This document shows, piece by piece, positions 46,188 to 55,868 of a stretch of DNA of 64,000 nucleotides. The first letter of the stretch is position 1. The number at the start of each line of letters is the position of its first letter. The stretch is from Bryobacterales bacterium (GTDB lineage Bacteria; Acidobacteriota; Terriglobia; Bryobacterales; Bryobacteraceae). A program made the translations under genes and the position numbers. The notes under the pieces were generated by a model, which made no database searches, had not been told where the DNA came from, and saw only the letters and a program-made list of their open reading frames with translations. The stretch lies in contig PMUP01000076.1 of the NCBI GenBank assembly GCA_003166865.1, positions 31,651 to 95,650 on the forward strand, given 5' to 3'.

Positions 46188-46216
46188 TTCACACGAACCC
46201 AATTGGCCTATATAAT
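46188..46216 (+). promoter_or_regulatory. Near-consensus promoter for the small secreted protein gene
   Basis: TTCACA (46188-46193), 17 bases, TATAAT (46211-46216). The ATG follows nine bases later, so the expected transcript start is within about three bases of the start codon. It points away from the divergent dctP gene. Confidence 0.7.
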
Positions 46217-46225
46217 TGCACCAAT

Positions 46226-46552
46226 ATGCTCCCCCGAACGCTCCCCCGAGTCGTGCTCATCCTTGCGGCCACCCTGGCCCTGCAGGCGCAGCCGCCACAC
46301 GTGCCCCCCATCCCCGAAGCTGCTCCCGAAGATGTCCGACTGCCTAGCGGCAAACTGCAGCGCCAGGAAATCCTCAAGTCCGATTATAAAAAATCGCTCG
46401 AGGACGCCCGCGCTCTATCCAAATTAGCCGACGAGCTCAAGGTTGACATGGAGAAAAACGATTACAACGTCCTCTCGCTCGCCACCTTGAAAAAAGTCGA
46501 CGAGATCGACAAGCTCGCCAAGCGCATCCACGACCGGCTCAAGCGGTTCTAA
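46226..46552 (+). CDS. Small secreted helical protein of unknown function
   Basis: 108 residues. Signal peptide (LPRTLPRVVLILAATLALQAQ), a Pro-rich stretch, then a single amphipathic charged helix region LQRQEILKSDYKKSLEDARALSKLADELKVDMEKNDYNVLSLATLKKVDEIDKLAKRIHDRLKRF. No known domain; a periplasmic helical hairpin is likely. Preceded by a near-consensus promoter; no ribosome-binding site. Confidence 0.7.
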   Translation: MLPRTLPRVVLILAATLALQAQPPHVPPIPEAAPEDVRLPSGKLQRQEILKSDYKKSLEDARALSKLADELKVDMEKNDYNVLSLATLKKVDEIDKLAKRIHDRLKRF

Positions 46553-46573
46553 GCCCGGCAGTCTCCGGGCTTA
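46550..46573. terminator. Hairpin spanning both stop codons of convergent genes
   Basis: TAAGCCCGG (46550-46558), loop CAGTCT, and its exact reverse complement (46565-46573). The first three bases are the stop of the gene at 46226 and the last three, read on the minus strand, the stop of the broken gene. Strong stem without T-run; bidirectional terminator likely. Confidence 0.5.
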
Positions 46574-47187
46574 ATACGGGCCGCCGAGCGGAACTTCGCC
46601 CTTCTCGTTTGGCCGCTTGGCATCGGCAACGTGCAATTGCGGTCCCTCACGCAGCAGATCGGTAAGCGGCAACACCGCGAACTCTCCCGATGCGGCGCAC
46701 CTGTCCGCTAGCTCGCTCAGATCGTCGAAGGAATCGAAGTCTCCCCAGCAGACATCGGGCAACTCTTTTGGGGGACGCATCCGACCGCCACAAACTCGCG
46801 CATCTGATCGCTGTTGAGCCAGCCTTTGATCGATCTCAGCTCACTCTCGCTCGCGGGCGTCGATAGCTTCCAGAACAGCGGAGCGCCCTGCCGATCCAAA
46901 CCAGGAACCGACCACAAAGTGTACCGATCGCCGGCCCTGCTCTCTTACACCGCGCGCAAATAAGAATTCAGATCCGAAAACGCGCATGGCTCCGGCCCAC
47001 AGCCGCCTGCATAAAACCTGTGCAGGCCGCAGGTAATCCCCTCCTTGAGAGCTTCGTTAACTACTGCCACCACTTCCGGCGAAAGCAAATTCAGAGGCTC
47101 CGCGCTCCATCTTGCTGGCGTGTAGTTCGCAGGCATGGAGACATCATAAATGAAGTTCCCATTCCCGCGACCGCGCAAACGTTCCAA
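46571..47187 (-). pseudogene. Broken gene of unknown function (in-frame stop and frameshift)
   Basis: TTG at 47187 with a GGAGG ribosome-binding site opens a frame coding for MPANYTPARWSAEPLNLLS ... CGPEPCAFSDLNSYLRAV and hits TAA at 46947-46945. The same frame continues without break in sense as ESRAGDRYTLWSVPGLDRQGAP to about 46790 and then shifts to another frame (PPKELPDVCWGDFDSFDDLSELADR ... GEVPLGGPY). Reading both through gives a coherent protein of about 200 residues. One base change plus one small indel explain it; a sequencing error at two places is less likely. Function unknown. Confidence 0.7.
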
Positions 47188-47206
47188 ATCGCCCTCCCGT
47201 GCTCAT

Positions 47207-47235
47207 TTGATGTGTTACGCTGGAGCGTTTAGCAT
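47207..47235 (+). promoter_or_regulatory. Promoter of the pyrRBC operon
   Basis: TTGATG (47207-47212), 17 bases, TAGCAT (47230-47235), then eight bases to the ATG of pyrR. The predicted transcript starts within about three bases of the start codon; no room exists for an attenuator leader. Confidence 0.55.
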
Positions 47236-47243
47236 CTCATCTC

Positions 47244-47792
47244 ATGCTCCCTACACGCGAAAAAGCGCAGTTGATGAGCGCCTCCGAGATTGACCGCACA
47301 CTGGTCCGGCTGGCCCATGAAATTCTGGAGAAAACCAAAGACCTACAGCGGCTGGCCTTCATCGGAATCCGGCGGCGCGGTGTTCCTCTCGCACTGCGTC
47401 TCGCGGACAAGATCAAGAACCTGGAAAACCTTGAGATTCCGGTCGGGTTTCTCGATATCAATCTCTACCGCGACGATCTTTCGACGGTCTCGGAAAAACC
47501 GGTCCACAGCGCTACCGAGATCAACTTCCCGGTAACCGGCAAAGACATCATCTTGGTCGACGACGTGCTCTACACCGGCCGCACCATTCGCGCCGCGCTC
47601 GACGCGCTGTTCGACCAAGGCCGCCCGTCGCGCGTGCAATTGCTGGTCTTAATCGATCGCGGCTGGCGCGAGCTCCCGATTGAGGCCCGCTACGTCGGCC
47701 GCATGGTGCAGACCAGCGCCAATGAGATCATTGAAGTGAAACTCCAAGAAATCGACCAGCACGACAAAGTACTGTTGGTGGAGAAGACCTAA
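47244..47792 (+). CDS. pyrR: PyrR: pyrimidine operon regulator / uracil phosphoribosyltransferase
   Basis: 182 residues. In Bacillus, PyrR binds UMP and the pyr mRNA leader to cause attenuation and has uracil phosphoribosyltransferase activity. The PRPP-binding motif [22 protein letters not shown] is intact, as is [19 protein letters not shown]. Start at 47244 agrees with relatives ([22 protein letters not shown]). First gene of pyrRBC with ten-base spacing to pyrB. The absence of a leader makes the attenuation role doubtful here. Confidence 0.92.
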   Translation: MLPTREKAQLMSASEIDRTLVRLAHEILEKTKDLQRLAFIGIRRRGVPLALRLADKIKNLENLEIPVGFLDINLYRDDLSTVSEKPVHSATEINFPVTGKDIILVDDVLYTGRTIRAALDALFDQGRPSRVQLLVLIDRGWRELPIEARYVGRMVQTSANEIIEVKLQEIDQHDKVLLVEKT

Positions 47793-47801
47793 GGACGCGT
47801 G

Positions 47802-48713
47802 ATGCCCAGTGGACTGTTGGGAATCGAGCCGCTGGATCGAGTCGAGATCGAAGCCATCCTCGACCGCGCCAAGAGTTTTCAGCCGCAGCAAACGGCCCGG
47901 CGCAAATCGGACCAGCTGCGCGGCCGCATGATCGTAAATCTGTTCTTCGAGGCCTCCACGCGCACTCGCACCAGTTTCGAAATCGCCGCCAAGCGACTGG
48001 GCGCCGACGCCATCTCCATCACCGCCACGGGCTCCAGTGTTTCCAAGGGCGAATCTCTGGTGGACACGCTGAACACCCTGGGCGCCATGCACCCCGACGC
48101 TATCGTCATGCGCCACGCGGCCTCGGGCGCTCCGCACTTTCTGGCGCGCCATCTAGTGGAGACGCCCATCATCAATGCCGGCGACGGTACTCACGAACAT
48201 CCGACGCAAGCGCTCCTCGACGCGCGCACCATTCTCGACCGGCGTTCCTCACTGGAGGGCCTGCGCGTCGCCATCATCGGCGATATCGCGCACAGCCGCG
48301 TGGCTCGCTCCAACGTGTATCTGTTGTCTAAATTCGGCGCGCAAATCGTCCTCTGCGGGCCGGCATCTCTGTTGCCGCCTGAGCTCGCGCGGCTGGCGCC
48401 CGGAGTCACCCTGACGCACAAAATCGAGGACGCCATTCGCGGCGCCGATGTCATCATGATGCTGCGGGTACAGCTCGAGCGCCAGCACGAGCCCGCCTTT
48501 TCGGCGAACGAATACTTCCAGTTTTACGGATTGCGGCTCGAACATATGACCCTGGCCAAGCCCGATGCCATCGTCATGCATCCGGGCCCCATCAATCGCG
48601 GCCGGGAGATCTCGTCGGAAGTGGCAGATTCGCAGCGTTCGGTCATTCTCAATCAGGTGGAAAATGGGATCGCGGTACGCATGGCCGTGTTGGAACGTAT
48701 CCTCGGGAATTAG
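47802..48713 (+). CDS. pyrB: Aspartate carbamoyltransferase, catalytic subunit
   Basis: 303 residues. Forms N-carbamoyl-aspartate from carbamoyl phosphate and aspartate, the second step of pyrimidine synthesis. The carbamoyl-phosphate motif EASTRTRTSFE, the HPTQALLDA motif and HPGPINRGREI are intact. ATG at 47802 lies six bases after AAGGA; a GTG one codon upstream is less well placed. No pyrI regulatory subunit is nearby. Six bases to pyrC. Confidence 0.94.
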   Translation: MPSGLLGIEPLDRVEIEAILDRAKSFQPQQTARRKSDQLRGRMIVNLFFEASTRTRTSFEIAAKRLGADAISITATGSSVSKGESLVDTLNTLGAMHPDAIVMRHAASGAPHFLARHLVETPIINAGDGTHEHPTQALLDARTILDRRSSLEGLRVAIIGDIAHSRVARSNVYLLSKFGAQIVLCGPASLLPPELARLAPGVTLTHKIEDAIRGADVIMMLRVQLERQHEPAFSANEYFQFYGLRLEHMTLAKPDAIVMHPGPINRGREISSEVADSQRSVILNQVENGIAVRMAVLERILGN

Positions 48714-48719
48714 GCTTCC

Positions 48720-50042
48720 ATGTCGAAACTTGTCATTCGCAACGGCCGCGTCATGGACCCGGCCAGCGGCCTCGACGCGATCCGCGACGTCGCGATCGAA
48801 GACGGCCGCATCGCGGCAATTGGCGAGGATCTCGCGCTTCCTGGCGCCAGCGAGTTGGATGCCTCGGGACTCATCGTCGCGCCCGGCTTCATCGACATGC
48901 ACGTCCATCTGCGCGAGCCTGGATTTGAGTACGCCGAGACCATTGAAAGCGGATCGCGCGCTGCCGCGGCGGGAGGCTTCACCTCCATCTGCTGCATGCC
49001 CAACACGTCGCCTGTGAACGACAGTGCCACGGTTACCAGCTACATCATCGAGCGCGCCGAGCGCCACGCGATGGTGAACGTCTTTCCCATCGGCGCCATC
49101 ACCAAGAACAGCGCCGGAGAGGAGCTCGCCGCCATTGGATTGATGAAAGCTGCCGGCATCGTCGCCATTTCCGACGACGGCCGCCCGGTCATGAACGCCC
49201 GCGTCATGCGGCGCGCCATGGAGACCGCGCGATCCTTCGGCCTTCCCGTCATCGATCATTGCGAGGACCTGCACCTGAGCGCCGGCGGCGACATGAACGA
49301 AGGCATCGACAGCGTGCGCCTCGGCCTGCGCGGCATTCCGGCCGCTTCCGAAGACGTCATGGTGGCCCGCGACATCCTGCTGGCTGAGCTCACCGGCGCC
49401 CGTTTCCATGTCGCGCACATCTCATCGAGGCATTCCGTGGAAATGCTGGCGTTCGCAAAAGCCCGCGGCTTGGCCGTCACTTGCGAAGCCACTCCGCATC
49501 ACTTCGCTCTGGCCGACAACGCGATGCCTCCCTACGACAGCAACTACAAAATGAAACCGCCGCTGCGCTCCGCGTGCGACCTCGCTGCCGTCACCGAAGG
49601 CATCATTTCTGGCGCGGTGGACGCCATCGCCAGCGACCACGCGCCCCACGCCGGCAGCGAGAAAATGCAAGAGTTCGAGAAGTGCCCGTTCGGCATTCTC
49701 GGTCTTGAGACCGCCATGGGGGTCACGCTGGATCGCTTGGTCCACACCGGGAAGATCACGCTGATGCGCATGCTGGAGCTGTTCACCACCGGTCCCGATC
49801 GGGTACTCAATCTGAATCGCGGACGGCTGGCTGCTGGCGCGCCCGCCGACATCACCATCTTCGACACGGAACGCGCCTGGACGTACGACGTCAACCGCTC
49901 GGCTTCCAAAAGCCGCAATTCGCCTTTTCACGGCTACAGTTTCCGCGGCGGCCCCGTCGCGACCATCGTCAACGGCAAGATCGTCTGGACAGCCGATGGC
50001 CTGGGCTCTGCCAGCCCGGGCCTCCCGAGCGCCTCGCAATAG
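48720..50042 (+). CDS. pyrC: Dihydroorotase
   Basis: 440 residues, class I dihydroorotase, cyclising carbamoyl-aspartate. [40 protein letters not shown] contains the first zinc ligands (HVH) and LREPG; later [15 protein letters not shown], and AIASDHAPH complete the metal site. Third gene of the pyrRBC operon; the start ATG follows the pyrB stop by six bases. C-terminal [15 protein letters not shown] is typical of amidohydrolases. Confidence 0.94.
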   Translation: MSKLVIRNGRVMDPASGLDAIRDVAIEDGRIAAIGEDLALPGASELDASGLIVAPGFIDMHVHLREPGFEYAETIESGSRAAAAGGFTSICCMPNTSPVNDSATVTSYIIERAERHAMVNVFPIGAITKNSAGEELAAIGLMKAAGIVAISDDGRPVMNARVMRRAMETARSFGLPVIDHCEDLHLSAGGDMNEGIDSVRLGLRGIPAASEDVMVARDILLAELTGARFHVAHISSRHSVEMLAFAKARGLAVTCEATPHHFALADNAMPPYDSNYKMKPPLRSACDLAAVTEGIISGAVDAIASDHAPHAGSEKMQEFEKCPFGILGLETAMGVTLDRLVHTGKITLMRMLELFTTGPDRVLNLNRGRLAAGAPADITIFDTERAWTYDVNRSASKSRNSPFHGYSFRGGPVATIVNGKIVWTADGLGSASPGLPSASQ

Positions 50043-50060
50043 AGTACAGTTACTAGAGAC

Positions 50061-52814
50061 TTGGACCCTTCCTTTCGACACCGGGAGATTACCGGCCGCC
50101 GTGCTCGCGCCGGCTGCATCTGGTACGCGATCGTCGTGGTGGTGCTGTTCATCGCGGCGCGCTGGCTGTGTTCCTGGGCGATCGACTATCAATGGTGGAA
50201 AGAAATGGGCCAGTTGCGCACCTGGTTCAGCATCCTGGCCTATAGCCTGATTCCCACCATCGGCGCCACGATCATCGCTTTCGTTGTTTTCTGGATCGCC
50301 CACACGCTCGCGCTCAGGCACGCGCACACACGGCTCTCCGATCATCCACTCTACGCGCGCATCACGGCGCTCGGAATCTTTTTCATCGCCCTGGCAATCT
50401 CGCTCTCCACGCTGGACACTTGGACAGTCGTTCGATATTTCGGCGGCCGCGATTTGGGCGGCGCGGCCACTGCCTGGCGCGATCCGGTCTTCGACAATCC
50501 GCTGTCGTTTTATCTCTTCAAGATTCCGTTTTACTCCGACCTGCTCGGGCTCGTGCTCGGCATCCTCGTCCTGGGAGCCCTCATCTACTGGGTGGTAGAA
50601 CGGGGCTGGCAAATCCGCGACCGTGTCGGCGATTGGAGAAACGTACAGGAGATCAGCCTCAGCGAGATGGGTCTGGCGGGCGCGTTGCAGAGCAATTTCC
50701 TGCGGGGCCTCGGCGCCGTATTTCTGCTCGCCATGGCGGTGCGCTTCTTCCTGGCCCGCTACGGCCTGTTGCTCAATGAGCACGGCAGCTTTATGGTGGG
50801 CGTCGATTACATCGATCAGAACATCGTGCTTCCGCTGCAGTGGCTGCAAATCGCCGGCTGTGTGTTCGCGGCGATCGCGCTTGCGGCCTCCCGATGGCGA
50901 ACGGCGTTGGTGGTGCTGGTAGGCGCCATTTTGCTGCGCAACGTTATTCCGCCGGCCGTCGGCGCATTCTATGTGCGGCCCAACGAGATTTCGATCGAGC
51001 GGCCGTTCATCCAGCGGCACATCTCAGCCACGCGCTCGGCGTTCGGCATCGACGACCGCACCAGCGAAGTGAATTTCGCCGCGATGTCGGACGAGCGCAT
51101 CGATTTCAAGCAGCACCAGCCGCTCCTCGACAACGTGCGCCTCTGGGATTGGCACGCCTTCCACGACGCCATCACGCAACTGCAACCCTACCGGCCGTAC
51201 ATCTATACCGATACCGACGTCGATCGATATATCGTGAATGGCCAGCTCCGCCAGATGATGCTGTCGCCGCGCGAACTGGATCTGACGCAGCTCGGCGAAG
51301 CCGGCGGGCGCTGGATCAATTCGCACTTCATCTACACGCACGGCTACGGAATCGTGATGGCGGAGGCCAACACCGTTTCACCGAACGGCCTGCCGGAGTT
51401 GATCATCAAGGATGCGCCGCCGGTGATCAGCCTATCCGGGCTGAAGCTCACGCGACCCGAGCTCTACTATGGCGAGAACGTGCAGGACCCGGTATTCGTG
51501 CACACCGCGCAAGCCGAATTCGATTACCCTTCCGGCGATCGGAACGTGGAGACTCATTACGATGGCAAGGGCGGCTTTCCGATATCCTCGCTCCTACTTC
51601 GCACCGCCGCCGCGGTGGCGCGCGAAGACTTCAACATCCTGCTCACCGGCTATCTCACATCCGATAGCCGCATGATGATTCGCCGGAATGTAACGGCGCG
51701 CGTGAATGCACTGGCCGATTTCTTGACTTGGGACCCCGATCCCTACCTCGTTCTTACGGACTCCGGCCGCCTCACCTGGATCATCGACGGCTACATGACC
51801 TCGAACCTGCATCCTTATTCGGCGCACGTCGGTATCGAGGGCATGGGCGAGGTCAACTACATTCGCAACTCGGTGAAGGCCACGGTGGACGCCTACGACG
51901 GCACGGTGCATTTCTACGTTTTCGAACCGGGCGACCCGCTCTTGCAGGCCTACCGGAATCTGTTCCCCGATCTGTTCGAGGACGCTTCGACGATGCCCGC
52001 CGATCTGCGCCGCCACGTCCGTTATCCGGAGCTGATTTTTCGCGTGCAGGCCGACATCTATCGTCTGTTCCACATGCGCGACGCCGACACGTTCTACAAC
52101 AAATCCGACGCCTGGGACACCGCCAAGTTCACCAACGAACAGGGCGGCACGCCAGGACCGCTGGCGCCCACCTATGTCGTTGCGACTCTACCGGGTGAAA
52201 CGAAGCCCGAGTTTCTGCTCCTGACTCCGTTCACGCCGCGCAATCGCGACAACCTGATCGGACTCATGATGGCGCGCTGCGATGGAGAACATTTAGGCGA
52301 GAAAGTGGTTTTGCTGCTTTCCAAGCAGGAGATCATCCTGGGTCCCATGCAAGTGGAAGCACGGATCAATCAAGACCAAAATATCTCGAAGGACCTGACG
52401 CTCTGGAACCAGCAGGGCTCGCAAGTTCTGCGCGGCCAGATGCTGGTGCTGCCGATGGGACAGACATTTTTGTATGTAGAGCCCATCTACATTCAGGCTT
52501 CGCAAGCCAAAATGCCGCAATTGAAAAAGGTCGCGCTGTCGATGGGCAACAACCTGGTGTACGCCGACACGTACCAGCAAGCGCTGGCGCAGCTGGCGGG
52601 CGAAAAATTGCCGGCAACGCCCGAAGCCCCGCCCGCTGGGCAGCCCACGGCATCGTCAGCCACGGCCGCGCCGTCTCCGTCTTCCGCACAACCCGATCCG
52701 CGCGTAGCACAAATCCGCCAGCATCTCGAACGGTATCGCGAATTGGTGTCGCAAGGAAAACTTTCCGAGGCCGGCAAAGAACTGGAAGCCATCCAGGGCC
52801 TTGTAGGCAAATAG
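50061..52814 (+). CDS. UPF0182 family large membrane protein
   Basis: 917 residues. Seven or so N-terminal membrane helices (IWYAIVVVVLFIAARWLCSWAIDYQWWKEMGQLRTWFSILAYSLIPTIGATIIAFVVFWIAH to about residue 300), then a large soluble part (FNTEQRPFIQRHISATRSAFGIDD is replaced here by IERPFIQRHISATRSAFGIDD), VMAEANTVSPNGLPELIIKDAPP, GLMMARCDGEHLGEKVVLLLSKQEIILGPMQVEARINQDQNISKDLTLWNQQGSQVLRGQMLVLPM. The function of UPF0182 is unknown. TTG start at 50061 is a guess; no ribosome-binding site. A Pro/Ala-rich C-terminal linker and short helix follow. Confidence 0.85.
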   Translation: MDPSFRHREITGRRARAGCIWYAIVVVVLFIAARWLCSWAIDYQWWKEMGQLRTWFSILAYSLIPTIGATIIAFVVFWIAHTLALRHAHTRLSDHPLYARITALGIFFIALAISLSTLDTWTVVRYFGGRDLGGAATAWRDPVFDNPLSFYLFKIPFYSDLLGLVLGILVLGALIYWVVERGWQIRDRVGDWRNVQEISLSEMGLAGALQSNFLRGLGAVFLLAMAVRFFLARYGLLLNEHGSFMVGVDYIDQNIVLPLQWLQIAGCVFAAIALAASRWRTALVVLVGAILLRNVIPPAVGAFYVRPNEISIERPFIQRHISATRSAFGIDDRTSEVNFAAMSDERIDFKQHQPLLDNVRLWDWHAFHDAITQLQPYRPYIYTDTDVDRYIVNGQLRQMMLSPRELDLTQLGEAGGRWINSHFIYTHGYGIVMAEANTVSPNGLPELIIKDAPPVISLSGLKLTRPELYYGENVQDPVFVHTAQAEFDYPSGDRNVETHYDGKGGFPISSLLLRTAAAVAREDFNILLTGYLTSDSRMMIRRNVTARVNALADFLTWDPDPYLVLTDSGRLTWIIDGYMTSNLHPYSAHVGIEGMGEVNYIRNSVKATVDAYDGTVHFYVFEPGDPLLQAYRNLFPDLFEDASTMPADLRRHVRYPELIFRVQADIYRLFHMRDADTFYNKSDAWDTAKFTNEQGGTPGPLAPTYVVATLPGETKPEFLLLTPFTPRNRDNLIGLMMARCDGEHLGEKVVLLLSKQEIILGPMQVEARINQDQNISKDLTLWNQQGSQVLRGQMLVLPMGQTFLYVEPIYIQASQAKMPQLKKVALSMGNNLVYADTYQQALAQLAGEKLPATPEAPPAGQPTASSATAAPSPSSAQPDPRVAQIRQHLERYRELVSQGKLSEAGKELEAIQGLVGK

Positions 52815-53657
52815 CTACTCCTGGATTCCGGCCAGCTTCGCAGTTTCCCGCCAAAGCCGCTCGGCAACAGCGGAGTCCTGCGCAAGTTTCGACGGCTCCA
52901 CAGGTTTGCATTTGTAGAAGTAGAGGCCGCTCGTGGTGGCTACTTCGTTCGACGAGGCCAAGTAGATAATGGTCTCCGCTCCTTTCTCGGGCGAGATCGC
53001 GAAGATCTTCATAAGCCCGATCACGCGGGCCATCGAGCCGCCGCTCTCATCGCCGAAGCGCGTCTTAACGAATCCCGGGTGCAGGCTATTCGCCGTGACG
53101 CCGGTTCCTGCCAGCCGCCGCGCCAGCACTCGAGTGAACAGGACGTTGCAAAGCTTCGATCGGCAATATGCCGGAAACGATTTGTAGTCATGCTCGTATT
53201 GCAGGTTGTCGAAATCGATAGTGCCGCGGTAGTGAGCGTGGGAGGAGGTGTTGATGACGCGCGATGGGGCCGAAGTGATCAGCCTCTCGCTCAACCCATG
53301 CGTCAGCACGAAATACGAGAGATGATTGGTGGCGAAGGTCAGCTCCAGCCCGTCTTTAGTGACTTGACGTTGGCCAAACATCGCGCCGGCGTTGTTGATA
53401 AGCACGTCGATGCGCGGCTCGGCGGCAGCGATGTCTTTTGCAACGCGCGTCAACTCGGATAGGCGCGAAAGATCGCCGTAGTGAATGCTGTGTTTGACGC
53501 TTGGAGCAACATCCCGCAGACGGGAAAGAGCGGCCTCTCCGCGGCTCTGGCTGCGAGCCACCAGGACGATGCGCGCGCCCATCCCGGCCAGTTTTTCCGC
53601 GGCCACCTGGCCGATGCCGGACGTCCCGCCCGTGATCACGATCACTTTTCCTTGCAT
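52815..53657 (-). CDS. Short-chain dehydrogenase/reductase (retinol-dehydrogenase-like)
   Basis: 280 residues. NAD(P)-binding TGGTSGIGQ near the N-terminus, NNAG at about residue 85, and the catalytic set Ser in INTSSHAHY with Tyr and Lys in YCRSKLCN. The architecture (GDLSRLSEL, LYFYKCKPVEPS) is like eukaryotic-type WWOX/retinol dehydrogenases. Start at 53657 because the Rossmann motif follows directly; the longer frame runs into the divergent cyclophilin gene. Substrate unknown. Confidence 0.85.
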   Translation of the reverse strand: MQGKVIVITGGTSGIGQVAAEKLAGMGARIVLVARSQSRGEAALSRLRDVAPSVKHSIHYGDLSRLSELTRVAKDIAAAEPRIDVLINNAGAMFGQRQVTKDGLELTFATNHLSYFVLTHGLSERLITSAPSRVINTSSHAHYRGTIDFDNLQYEHDYKSFPAYCRSKLCNVLFTRVLARRLAGTGVTANSLHPGFVKTRFGDESGGSMARVIGLMKIFAISPEKGAETIIYLASSNEVATTSGLYFYKCKPVEPSKLAQDSAVAERLWRETAKLAGIQE

Positions 53658-53691
53658 GGCTGCATGCCAGTGTACCGTATCATTGTTGGGG

Positions 53692-54300
53692 ATGCGAATC
53701 GGGGCCATTTGCATGGCGGCATTGCTTTTGACAGCTTGCCACAAGGAACCGCCCAAGCCGATCGTGGTTCCGGAAGTTTTCCGCGTAAAGTTCCAAACAT
53801 CGCAAGGCGATTTTATCGTTGAGGCGCACCGCGCCTGGGCGCCGCGCGGGGTGGACCGCTTCCATGAACTGCTCCGGATGCATTACTTCGACCAGAGCCG
53901 GTTCTTCCGCGTAGTCCCGGGTTTCATTGCGCAGTTCGGCGTACATCGCGACTTCAATGTCCACGGGAAGTGGCGCGAATATTTCATCGTGGACGATCCT
54001 CCGCAACAAAAGAACCTGCGCGGAACCTTGGCGTACGCCATGTCCGGACCGACAACCCGGGCTACGGAAATCTTCATCAATCTGGCCGACAATCCGGCGC
54101 TCGACCGGCAGGGCTTCGTTCCCTTCGCCCAGGTCGCACAGGGAATGGAGGTGGTGGGCAAGTTTTACGCAGGCTATGGCGAGATGCGGCCGGAGGGCAA
54201 GTACATCGACCCCAGCCGCGTGGAAGGAGAAGCCAATGAGTACCTGGTGCAGCGCTTCCCGAACCTGGATTACATTCTACGGACGGAGATTTTGCCATGA
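53692..54300 (+). CDS. Cyclophilin-type peptidyl-prolyl isomerase lipoprotein
   Basis: 202 residues. Signal peptide with lipobox LLTAC, so the protein is lipid-anchored after the Cys. The cyclophilin domain: VKFQTSQGDFIVEAHRAWAPRGVDRFHELLRMHYFDQSRFFRVVPGFIAQFG, then the substrate-site part GTLAYAMSGPTTRATEIFINLADNPALDRQGFVPFAQV, catalysing proline cis-trans isomerisation in the periplasm. A TATCAT hexamer stands eight bases before the ATG. Its stop overlaps the next gene by four bases (ATGA). Confidence 0.88.
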   Translation: MRIGAICMAALLLTACHKEPPKPIVVPEVFRVKFQTSQGDFIVEAHRAWAPRGVDRFHELLRMHYFDQSRFFRVVPGFIAQFGVHRDFNVHGKWREYFIVDDPPQQKNLRGTLAYAMSGPTTRATEIFINLADNPALDRQGFVPFAQVAQGMEVVGKFYAGYGEMRPEGKYIDPSRVEGEANEYLVQRFPNLDYILRTEILP

Positions 54301-55865
54301 AAATGAGCAAGCGCACGAAGTACATACTAGCAGGAGCAGCCGTTTTCATCATGCTGGTGGTAGCGGGGGCGTTTTTCGCAGCTTCGGTGATCGCGAAGCA
54401 ATTCGAACCCGCGCTGCGCGCGCAGGCGATCAAGTATATGCAGGAGCGCTTCCACAGCGAGGTGGAGATCGGAGCTCTGCACATCAATCGGCCGAGGATG
54501 TCCACCATCCAGATCTTGCTGCGGCGCGGACGCGGGGCGATCGTTGCCGTGGAGGGCCAGGGAATTACGATGCGATTCGGCGGCGACCGTGGCCGTCCGC
54601 CCATGTTCGCGATCAAGAAGTTGTTCTTCACTGTCGACCTGGAAGTATTGGTTGCGCCGACGAAATCCGTCAACTTCGTTTCGATCGACGGCATGGAAAT
54701 CAACATTCCACCCAAAGACGAGCGCCCCAAGATAGAAAGCGACCAAAAGTCCAACGCCGGAATCGCTTTCCAGAATGTCCAAATCAGAGACGCGGTGCTG
54801 ACGCTGCTGCCGAAGGACTTCGGCAAGCCGCCGTTGCGATTCCATATCGCGCGGCTGCATCTCGAATCGGTGGGCTCTGATTCGGCTTCGCGCTACGATG
54901 CGGACCTCACGATTCCAAAGCCACCCGGCACAATAAAAAGCAGCGGCACCTTTGGACCGTGGAATGCATCCACGCCCGGCGACACGCCGCTGAAGGGCGA
55001 TTATACTTTCGACAACGCCGACCTGGGAATCTTCAACGGGATCGCAGGCACGCTGTCTTCGAAGGGAACATTTGGCGGCGCGCTGGATACCGTCAACGTG
55101 CGCGGCACGGCGTATGTGCCGAATTTCCGGTTGAAGATGGCGCGCAATCCCTTACCCCTTTCCACCACCTTTGAAACTCTGGTGGATGGGAGCAACGGCA
55201 ACACGGTGCTGCAGCCGGTTCGAGCTACGCTCGGCCACACCAACTTCACCACCGCCGGCGCGGTAATCAAGAACGACCAATACTCGAAGCGCAGCATCAC
55301 CCTGCAAGTTAAGATGCCGAATGGCGACATGCACGACCTGCTACTGCTGGCGATGAAGGGACCGCCGTTCATGCAAGGCATGATCAACATGCAGTCGAGC
55401 ATCGACATTCCGCCGCTGAACAGCACGGTGAAACAAAAGCTTGTGCTCGACGGCACGTTCGATTTGCACGATGCCAAGTTCCTCAAGTCCGCGATCCAGG
55501 ACCAGATCGATCAGTTGAGCCGGCGCGGGCAAGGGCAGCCGAAGAACGAGCAGATCGATCAGGTGATTTCCAATATGCAGGGTTCCTTCCATTTGGAAGA
55601 CCAGGTGATGACCTTTCGATCGCTGGCTTTTGAGGTGCCGGGCGCCGATGTCTCGGTGGCCGGAAACTACGATATGGCGGCTGACATTCTGGACTTTCAC
55701 GGCGCGTTGAAGCTGAACGCGAAGCTGTCCGAGACCATGACAGGCTGGAAGCGTTGGGTGTTGAAACCGGCCGATCCGTTTTTTGCGAAGAACGGCGCTG
55801 GGACGTTTGTGAAAATCAAAATCGATGGGACCGCGCACCAGCCGAAGTTTGGGCTGGATCACTGA
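54297..55865 (+). CDS. AsmA-like (DUF748-type) envelope protein
   Basis: 522 residues. An N-terminal membrane anchor (YILAGAAVFIMLVVAGAFFAASVIA) precedes a long beta-rich periplasmic part; the closing block FRSLAFEVPGADVSVAGNYDMAADILDFHGALKLNAKLSETMTGWKRWVLKPADPFF is typical of the AsmA C-terminal region, in a family now thought to form lipid-transport bridges. It overlaps the cyclophilin lipoprotein gene by four bases, suggesting a common envelope role. Confidence 0.75.
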   Translation: MKMSKRTKYILAGAAVFIMLVVAGAFFAASVIAKQFEPALRAQAIKYMQERFHSEVEIGALHINRPRMSTIQILLRRGRGAIVAVEGQGITMRFGGDRGRPPMFAIKKLFFTVDLEVLVAPTKSVNFVSIDGMEINIPPKDERPKIESDQKSNAGIAFQNVQIRDAVLTLLPKDFGKPPLRFHIARLHLESVGSDSASRYDADLTIPKPPGTIKSSGTFGPWNASTPGDTPLKGDYTFDNADLGIFNGIAGTLSSKGTFGGALDTVNVRGTAYVPNFRLKMARNPLPLSTTFETLVDGSNGNTVLQPVRATLGHTNFTTAGAVIKNDQYSKRSITLQVKMPNGDMHDLLLLAMKGPPFMQGMINMQSSIDIPPLNSTVKQKLVLDGTFDLHDAKFLKSAIQDQIDQLSRRGQGQPKNEQIDQVISNMQGSFHLEDQVMTFRSLAFEVPGADVSVAGNYDMAADILDFHGALKLNAKLSETMTGWKRWVLKPADPFFAKNGAGTFVKIKIDGTAHQPKFGLDH

Positions 55866-55868
55866 GCG

